Under the pieces are notes generated by a model. It saw nothing but the letters and a program-made list of their open reading frames with translations, did not search any database and was not told where the DNA came from. A program made the position numbers and the translations under genes. Shown one piece after another: positions 59,232 through 64,000 of a stretch of 64,000 nt of DNA. This DNA comes from Paraburkholderia gardini (GTDB lineage Bacteria > Pseudomonadota > Gammaproteobacteria > Burkholderiales > Burkholderiaceae): NCBI RefSeq assembly GCF_907164575.1, contig NZ_CAJQYY010000001.1, positions 1 through 64,000 of the forward strand, read 5' to 3'. Positions within the stretch are counted from its first letter, which is position 1; every line of letters starts with the position of its first letter.

Positions 59232-59933
59232 CTAAGGCAACAACCCGCGCGTACGCGCTTCGAGGATGGCCTGCGTGCGCCGCTTGACCGCCAGTTTCCG
59301 GAAGATGTTCTTAAGGTGGGATTCCACCGTCAAGGTGGAAAGCGACAACAGGCAGGAAATCTCGCGGTTACTCAGCCCTCTGCCGACAAAATCAAGAATC
59401 TCCGTTTCCCGCACGCTAAGGCTGTTTTTCGACACGACGGCAGGGTCACACGGCACGGCGGGTGGCTCCGGATCCAGACGCGAGCGGTTGAGCAGGTCGA
59501 GAAGCCGCTTCGCGACGAACGGGTCGATGGGCGTCCCGCCACACAACGCGCTGCGGATGTACAGAGCCATCTCCACGTCGTCCCGGCTCTTGAGCACGTA
59601 ACCCGCCGCGCCCGCACGCAGCATCCCCAGAATCTCGAGTTCATTGCGTTGTTCGGTAATCACGACGATTGGCAGTCCGCGCTGGCGATCGTGCAGGCTG
59701 TGGATCAGATCGATACTGGTGCCGTCGGGCAATTCCCCTTCGATCAGCGCCAGCACGAACGTATCGTCGACCGGCAGCATGGTGGTTTCAGCGATGCTAT
59801 CCGCAAAGAACAGCGCGTCCTGATGTGCGTAGCCGAGGCTCGCGAGGATGGCACGCAGCCTTGTCTGTGTGACGGGATCATGTCCGACGATAAGCAGCCG
59901 TCGCAACCGCGACTCGGTGGGATCTGCAATCAT
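59232..59933 (-). CDS. LuxR/NarL-family regulator with degenerate receiver domain
   Basis: 233 residues. Residues 10-125 have the receiver fold, but the acidic pocket is lost (LLIVGHDP instead of LLIVDDHP) and the phosphoacceptor aspartate position is glutamate (E65 in LALIEGELPDG); the switch Thr (VVITE) and Lys (GYVLK) are kept. The C-terminal LuxR helix-turn-helix is intact (LSVRETEILDFVGRGLSNREISCLLSLSTLTVESHLKNIFRKL). It is therefore unlikely to be controlled by normal phosphorylation. It is divergent from the T6SS operon across 619 bp with repeated palindromes, so it is the best candidate regulator. Confidence 0.9.
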   Translation of the reverse strand: MIADPTESRLRRLLIVGHDPVTQTRLRAILASLGYAHQDALFFADSIAETTMLPVDDTFVLALIEGELPDGTSIDLIHSLHDRQRGLPIVVITEQRNELEILGMLRAGAAGYVLKSRDDVEMALYIRSALCGGTPIDPFVAKRLLDLLNRSRLDPEPPAVPCDPAVVSKNSLSVRETEILDFVGRGLSNREISCLLSLSTLTVESHLKNIFRKLAVKRRTQAILEARTRGLLP

Positions 59934-60041
59934 GGAGAGGCGTCTGGGCAGGTCTCACTGCTTTTTTTGGGGGTACGACGCAAGGTTGCGCCTCCGGCAG
60001 CAGGTTCGACGCCACTATACACAGATACCCCGGAAAGCAAA

Positions 60042-60057
60042 TACCTGAAAACAGGTA
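60042..60057. promoter_or_regulatory. Palindrome TACCTG-AAAA-CAGGTA
   Basis: Perfect 6-bp arms around AAAA, about 110 bp upstream of the LuxR-type regulator start and about 500 bp from tssB. The same arms occur at 60103-60118, with centres 61 bp apart, close to six helical turns. Probable operator for a dimeric regulator. Confidence 0.65.
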
Positions 60058-60100
60058 GTTCGGGTTTATACGCGGCATTTTTTGTGAAAAAGGGTAACCA

Positions 60101-60120
60101 AATACCTGATATCAGGTATT
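60101..60120. promoter_or_regulatory. 20-bp perfect palindrome containing TACCTG-ATAT-CAGGTA
   Basis: AATACCTGAT/ATCAGGTATT is symmetric over all 20 bases and repeats the arms of the site at 60042-60057. The pair suggests cooperative binding or looping by one protein. The divergent LuxR-type regulator is the obvious but unproven candidate. Confidence 0.65.
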
Positions 60121-60552
60121 GCCGGCCATTCCGCGATACGTTTAAAGTCTGCACAGTTCCAGAACTGAAAGAAGAGATGGCAGTGCCATTTTGAAATAAT
60201 TTTTGAAAATAGTTCCGGTTTTCCCCTGATGAACCGTTGCCGCTGACCACGGCAGTTATCGGACAGGGAAAAATCGCGGGGGCGAGTGCAAGCGGTACGC
60301 TACCGGCGCTCGACAGTGCGGTCTGTCATCTCGTGACAGGTCCGCGGAACCCTTCGGAAGGGTAGCCGCATTACCTGATATTGCAAATAAACAGCGAGCG
60401 CCATTTACCTTCCCGGTTTATGGCCGGCGTGCTTTTGTTTGCCTTTTTAATTACGTTTTAATGACGGATTTCTGCGTGCCTGATTGAATACAGGGTATAT
60501 ACGGAGTCCGGCTATTCATCAGACGTTTTAGAGCTTTTTCCGGAGAGTTTTT

Positions 60553-61113
60553 ATGTCGAACAGCCTGCAAAAATGGGTGGGTCGCAACCGGCCGCCGCGC
60601 GTTCAGATTACGTACGACGTCGAGGTGGGCGATGCGGTGGAAAAGCGCGAGCTACCGATGGTTGTCGGTCTGCTCGCGGATCTGTCGGGGCAGCCGGCCG
60701 AGCCGCTGCCGAAGCTGAAAGAGCGCCGTTTCGTCGAGATCGATTGCGATAACTTCGATGAAATCATGGGCAAGATTCGTCCGCGCCTCGATCTTTCGGT
60801 GCCGGACACGATGAAGGGCGAAGGCAATCTCAAGATCGAACTGAACTTCAATCAGTTCGCGGATTTTCACCCCGAGAGCCTGGTGGGTCAGGTGCCGCGT
60901 CTCGCGAAGCTGCTCGAAGCGCGTCAGCAACTGCGCGATCTGCTCGGCAAGCTCGATGGTAACGACGAGCTGGACTCGATCCTCGAGCGCATCGTCAAGG
61001 ACGCCGACGAGCTGAAAAAGGTGCAAAGCCAGGCGTATGCCGGCGACGCGTCACAGCCGCAGCAGGCACAGCCGGCACAGCAACCCGTACAGGAAGACGC
61101 CGCGTCCGAGTGA
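60553..61113 (+). CDS. tssB: TssB (VipA/ImpB), type VI secretion contractile sheath small subunit
   Basis: 186 residues. Standard N-terminus SLQKWVGRNRPPRVQITYDVE, GLLADLSGQP, RRFVEIDCDNFDEIM and the C-terminal helix for TssC pairing are present, followed by a Gln/Ala/Pro-rich tail. Start at 60553 is preceded by GGAGAG. It forms the contractile sheath with TssC and opens the T6SS operon. Confidence 0.97.
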   Translation: MSNSLQKWVGRNRPPRVQITYDVEVGDAVEKRELPMVVGLLADLSGQPAEPLPKLKERRFVEIDCDNFDEIMGKIRPRLDLSVPDTMKGEGNLKIELNFNQFADFHPESLVGQVPRLAKLLEARQQLRDLLGKLDGNDELDSILERIVKDADELKKVQSQAYAGDASQPQQAQPAQQPVQEDAASE

Positions 61114-61177
61114 CCCGGTCTTTCCCCCGCCTTTGCCGCACGCGCAAACGCAAACATATTCCACCAGGGTGATCAGA

Positions 61178-62689
61178 ATGGCAACGAAGCCTGCCGCCAA
61201 CAGCGCGGCCACCGAAACGACCACGGGTGCGGTCGTCACGACCCACAGCGAACTGAGCCTGCTCGAACGCATTGTCGAGGAAGGCAACATGGCGATCGAG
61301 CCGTCGCAGCGCGGCTACGCGAAGCAGCTCATCGGCCAGCTCGCCTCGCAGGTTCTCGACGAAGGCATGCGCACGAGCCCCGACAAGAGTCTCGTTGCAA
61401 CCATCAACGAACGTGTGGCGGAGATCGACCGTCTCCTGTCGGACCAGTTGAACGCGATCATGCACGATCCGGCTTTCCAGGCGCTCGAAGCGTCGTGGAC
61501 CGGCCTGCACGACATGGTGCAAGGCACTGAGACGGGCCAGCACCTGAAGCTGCGCCTGCTCAACGTCACGAAGAAGGAACTGCTGAAGGATCTCGAATCG
61601 GCGGTGGATCACGACATGAGCGTGCTCTTCAAGAAGGTCTATGAGGAGGAGTACGGCACGTTCGGCGGCTACCCGTATTCGTTGCTGATCGGCGATTACG
61701 CGTTCGGTCGTCACCCGCAGGACATCGCGTTGCTCGAACGCATTTCGAAGGTGGCCGCGGCCGCCCACGCGCCGTTCATCGCGTCGGCCGCGCCGAGCCT
61801 TTTCGATATCAAGTCGTTTACCGAACTGGGCGTCACGCGCGACCTGTCGAAGGTATTCGAAAGCGCCGAGCTGACGACGTGGCGCAGCTTCCGCGAAGCC
61901 GAGGATTCGCGCTATGTGTCGCTGGTGCTGCCGTCGTACGCGGCGCGCCTGCCGTACGGCGCGAACACGAAGCCGGTCGATAACTTTAACTTCGAAGAAG
62001 ACGTGGACGGCACCGATCACAGCAAGTATCTGTGGGCGAACTCCGCGTATCAGCTCGGCCTGCGCATCACGAACGCGTTCGCGATGTATAGCTGGTCGAC
62101 GGCGATCCGCGGTGTCGAAGGCGGTGGCAAGGTCGACGATCTCGTGGCACACACGTACCGCACCGATGAAGGCGACGTCGCGCTGAAGTGCCCCACCGAG
62201 GTGACGATCACCGATCGCCGCGAAAAGGAACTGAACGATCTGGGCTTCATCGCGATCGTCAATTCGAAGGGTTCCAATACGGCGACGTTCTTCGGCAGCC
62301 AGACGGCTAACAAGCCGAAGCTCTTCAACAAGGATACGGCCAACGCGAACGCGCAACTGTCGGCGCGTCTGCCGTACGTGCTCGCGGCGTCGCGTTTTGC
62401 GCATTACCTGAAGGTGATGATGCGCGACAAGGTGGGCAGCTTCCAGACACGCGGCCAGGTCGAAAACTACCTGAACAACTGGATTGCCGACTACGTGCTG
62501 ATCAACCCGGCGGCGTCGCAAGCCTCCAAGGCGCGCTTTCCGCTGAGCGAAGCGCGCGTGGACGTGACCGAAGTGCCGGGCAAGCCGGGTGCGTACCGCG
62601 CAACCTGTTTCCTGAAGCCGCACTTCCAGATGGAAGAATTGACGGCCTCGCTTCGGCTCGTCGCCGAACTGCCCGCGGCCGCGGCCTGA
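61178..62689 (+). CDS. tssC: TssC (VipB/ImpC), type VI secretion contractile sheath large subunit
   Basis: 503 residues, usual family length. Diagnostic segments are DQLNAIMHDPAFQALEASWTGL, FKKVYEEEYGTFGGYPYS, LLIGDYAFGRHPQDIALL, LPSYAARLPYG and the C-terminal FPLSEARVDVTEVPGKPGAYRA. ATG 61178 gives MATKPAANS, the right length. It forms the sheath wall with TssB and is remodelled by ClpV after contraction. Confidence 0.97.
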   Translation: MATKPAANSAATETTTGAVVTTHSELSLLERIVEEGNMAIEPSQRGYAKQLIGQLASQVLDEGMRTSPDKSLVATINERVAEIDRLLSDQLNAIMHDPAFQALEASWTGLHDMVQGTETGQHLKLRLLNVTKKELLKDLESAVDHDMSVLFKKVYEEEYGTFGGYPYSLLIGDYAFGRHPQDIALLERISKVAAAAHAPFIASAAPSLFDIKSFTELGVTRDLSKVFESAELTTWRSFREAEDSRYVSLVLPSYAARLPYGANTKPVDNFNFEEDVDGTDHSKYLWANSAYQLGLRITNAFAMYSWSTAIRGVEGGGKVDDLVAHTYRTDEGDVALKCPTEVTITDRREKELNDLGFIAIVNSKGSNTATFFGSQTANKPKLFNKDTANANAQLSARLPYVLAASRFAHYLKVMMRDKVGSFQTRGQVENYLNNWIADYVLINPAASQASKARFPLSEARVDVTEVPGKPGAYRATCFLKPHFQMEELTASLRLVAELPAAAA

Positions 62690-62737
62690 CGCCCGCCGTT
62701 TGCCCCCTATAACCCGCAGCACTGAGGTACGGAATTC

Positions 62738-63220
62738 ATGGATACGATCATTCTTGATATCAAGGACATCAAAGGCAATTCAACCATCAAGGGATATGAG
62801 GACAAGATCATCCTGATGAGTTTTTCATTGGGCATCTCGTTGCCGATCGGCCTTGATGTGGCGAATACGGAGCGGACCATGGGCCGCCCGAATTTCAGCG
62901 AGTTCAGTTTCTCCAAGTTCAGCGACCAGTCGACGACCGCGCTGTATTCGGCATGCACCCAAGGCACCAAGCTTGGCGATGCCACGTTGCTGATCGGCCG
63001 TAACGAGAACGGCGAGTTCATGCCGCAGATGAAGTACGTGATGAAAAACGCGATGATCTCGAACATCAACTCGTCGGGTGGCGGTGAAATGCAGGACAGC
63101 TTCTCGATCCATTTCACCGGCGTCACCGCGGAATACACGCAGCAGAACGTCGATTCGTCGAAGAAGGGCACGGCGTCGTTCGGCTGGGACCTCTCCAAGA
63201 ACGAAGCGATTTCATCTTAA
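62738..63220 (+). CDS. hcp: Hcp (TssD), type VI secretion tube protein
   Basis: 160 residues. MDTIILDIKDIKGNSTIKGYEDKIILMSFS and DATLLIGRNENGEF are typical of Hcp proteins of the Burkholderia/Pseudomonas HSI-type clusters. Hexameric rings stack to form the secreted inner tube. GAGGTACGGA lies before the ATG. It lies between tssC and tssE, the usual order. Confidence 0.97.
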   Translation: MDTIILDIKDIKGNSTIKGYEDKIILMSFSLGISLPIGLDVANTERTMGRPNFSEFSFSKFSDQSTTALYSACTQGTKLGDATLLIGRNENGEFMPQMKYVMKNAMISNINSSGGGEMQDSFSIHFTGVTAEYTQQNVDSSKKGTASFGWDLSKNEAISS

Positions 63221-63273
63221 GACAGCAGTTGCAGCGGGCTGGGCAACGAAAGCGTAGCGGGGAGTTCTGCGTC

Positions 63274-63741
63274 ATGCTGGCAATCATCAACGGTTCACCG
63301 ATGCCTCTGTTCGAGCGCCTCGTTGCCGGCGACGCTGCGCCTTCGCATGAGCAGTTGCTGGAAGGCGACGCGCTGCGCGAATCCGTTGCCCGCGAACTGG
63401 GCCGTCTGCTGGGCACACGTTCGCGCCTGGCGTTCGATGAGTTCGCAACCAGCGACGGCACCGTGATCGACTACGGCGTGCCCGATTTCTCGGCGCGCTC
63501 GCTCCAGTCGGGTGCCGATCGCGACGCGATTGCCGGGGCCATCCAGCGTGCGATCACGCTGTTCGAACCGAGGCTTGCGGGCGTGACGGTTCGCTTCGCA
63601 CCGAAGGCGGTGCAGTCGGGGCGGCCTGTCGTCATCGTTAGCGGTGAACTGCGCATGGGTACGGGTATCGGCCGCGTGGCGTTCGAACTCTCGGCGGACG
63701 GCGAGCCGTCGCCTGATTCGCACGGGACGGACCATGACTGA
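63274..63741 (+). CDS. tssE: TssE, type VI secretion baseplate subunit (gp25-like)
   Basis: 155 residues; T4 gp25/lysozyme-like family. PLFERLVAGD near the start, ESVARELGRLLGTRSRL with the conserved Glu-Leu-Leu-x-Thr-Arg pattern, YGVPDFSA and AIQRAITLFEPRL are seen. ATG 63274 follows GGGGAG. It overlaps the tssF start by 8 bp. Confidence 0.94.
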   Translation: MLAIINGSPMPLFERLVAGDAAPSHEQLLEGDALRESVARELGRLLGTRSRLAFDEFATSDGTVIDYGVPDFSARSLQSGADRDAIAGAIQRAITLFEPRLAGVTVRFAPKAVQSGRPVVIVSGELRMGTGIGRVAFELSADGEPSPDSHGTDHD

Positions 63742-64000
63742 TGCCGCGTCCGACGACATCCTGCATTACTACAAACGCGAACTGTCGTACCTGCGCACGC
63801 AGGGCGCCGAGTTCGCGCAGCGCTATCCGAAGGTCGCTTCACGTCTTGCGTTGCATGGCACCGAGTCGCTCGATCCGCACACGGAACGGCTGATCGAGGC
63901 AACGGCCTTTCTCGCCGCGCGCGTGCATCGCGATCTGGATCAGACGTTTCCGCAGGTCGCATCGCTGCTGCTCGACAACGTGTGTCCGTCGCTCGTGCAG
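63734..64000 (+). CDS. tssF: TssF, type VI secretion baseplate subunit (5' part, cut by window end)
   Basis: First 89 codons only; the frame is open to the last base. DILHYYKRELSYLRTQGAEFAQRYPKVASRL and DPHTERLIEATAFLAARVH match the start of TssF (ImpG/VasA). It binds TssG in the baseplate wedge. The ATG lies inside the end of tssE, giving translational coupling. Confidence 0.95.
   Translation, partial: MTDAASDDILHYYKRELSYLRTQGAEFAQRYPKVASRLALHGTESLDPHTERLIEATAFLAARVHRDLDQTFPQVASLLLDNVCPSLVQ

Larger units (their letters stand above)
59934..60552. promoter_or_regulatory. 619-bp regulatory region between the LuxR-type regulator and the T6SS operon
   Basis: No gene is supportable here. The region is more AT-rich than its neighbours and dense in dyads: two TACCTG-N4-CAGGTA palindromes (listed separately), ATGGCA-G-TGCCAT (60177-60189), CTGTCA-N5-TGACAG (60323-60339) and ACCCTTC-G-GAAGGGT (60349-60363). 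A partial third copy, TACCTGATAT, is at 60372-60381. No -24/-12 sigma-54 promoter was found. Confidence 0.6.

Noticed and set aside
60042..60120. lux-box (acyl-homoserine-lactone regulator site)
   Set aside because: The ACCTG/CAGGT arms look lux-box-like, but the spacing between arms is 4 bases instead of about 10, and the nearby regulator lacks an autoinducer-binding domain.
60177..60196. Sigma-54 promoter in front of tssB (TGGCA followed by a T-rich stretch)
   Set aside because: The required GG-N10-GC spacing is not met, and the TGGCA is part of a local palindrome.
60995..62722. 575-codon open frame antisense to tssC
   Set aside because: Arg-rich shadow of a certain T6SS gene, without any family motif.

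Overview
The window reads as a chromosomal segment of a betaproteobacterium of the Burkholderia/Paraburkholderia/Caballeronia group. The basis is high GC with GC-rich third positions, betaproteobacterial-type housekeeping proteins (GroES/GroEL behind a CIRCE box, YqgE-RuvX-PyrR-PyrB-PyrC', ApaH), a cyanide-insensitive-type bd oxidase, and a type VI secretion cluster in tssB-tssC-hcp-tssE-tssF order. No rRNA, tRNA, CRISPR array, insertion sequence or prophage was seen. The first ~40 bases are G/C homopolymer runs that look like a contig-end artefact, and the window ends inside tssF.

Layout. 0.25-3.6 kb: bd-type quinol oxidase (cioAB) and a bestrophin-like channel. 3.7-6.4 kb: divergent MocR-type and LysR-type regulators. 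6.4-8.3 kb: an encapsulin nanocompartment operon (DyP peroxidase cargo with a C-terminal targeting peptide, then the shell protein). 8.8 kb: a 47-residue DUF2474-like membrane peptide. 9.3-11.5 kb: groES-groEL with sigma-70 promoter, CIRCE operator and terminator. 11.5-14.5 kb: ThiD-type kinase, rubredoxin and an uncharacterised 477-residue protein. 14.8-19.8 kb: yqgE-ruvX-pyrR-pyrB-pyrC'-acyltransferase operon; the PyrC here lacks the His-x-His metal site. 19.8-20.6 kb: apaH.

20.9-52.6 kb is one large surface-polysaccharide (O-antigen) locus. It makes dTDP-L-rhamnose (rfbBACD) and GDP-mannose (manC). GDP-mannose is converted by one Gmd, whose product can go to GDP-D-rhamnose (Rmd) or GDP-L-fucose (Fcl). 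WbpM and a WbpV-like reductase probably make a UDP-6-deoxy-HexNAc primer sugar. The locus encodes two polyprenyl-phosphate sugar-phosphate transferases (WbpL-like and WecA-like), five glycosyltransferase genes of which two are multi-domain, and an ABC exporter (Wzm plus Wzt with a C-terminal glycan-recognition domain). Downstream of Wzt is a methyltransferase with a 14-residue-repeat coiled coil, an architecture reminiscent of WbdD-type chain-length rulers. Two separate GtrA/GtrB/GT-C cassettes on opposite strands imply two periplasmic side-branch decorations. No Wzx or Wzy is present, so export is by the ABC route.

52.8-59.2 kb: a methyl-accepting chemotaxis protein, an outlying glycosyltransferase, a TAXI-type binding protein anchored at both ends, and a divergent GlxA-type regulator/HD-domain hydrolase pair. 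59.2-64 kb: a LuxR-family regulator with a degenerate receiver domain faces the T6SS operon across a 619-bp region carrying two copies of the palindrome TACCTG-N4-CAGGTA.

The most interesting items are the coiled-coil methyltransferase beside Wzm/Wzt, the paired gtr cassettes, the apparently truncated tandem glycosyltransferase, and the pseudo-receiver regulator with repeated palindromes in front of the T6SS.
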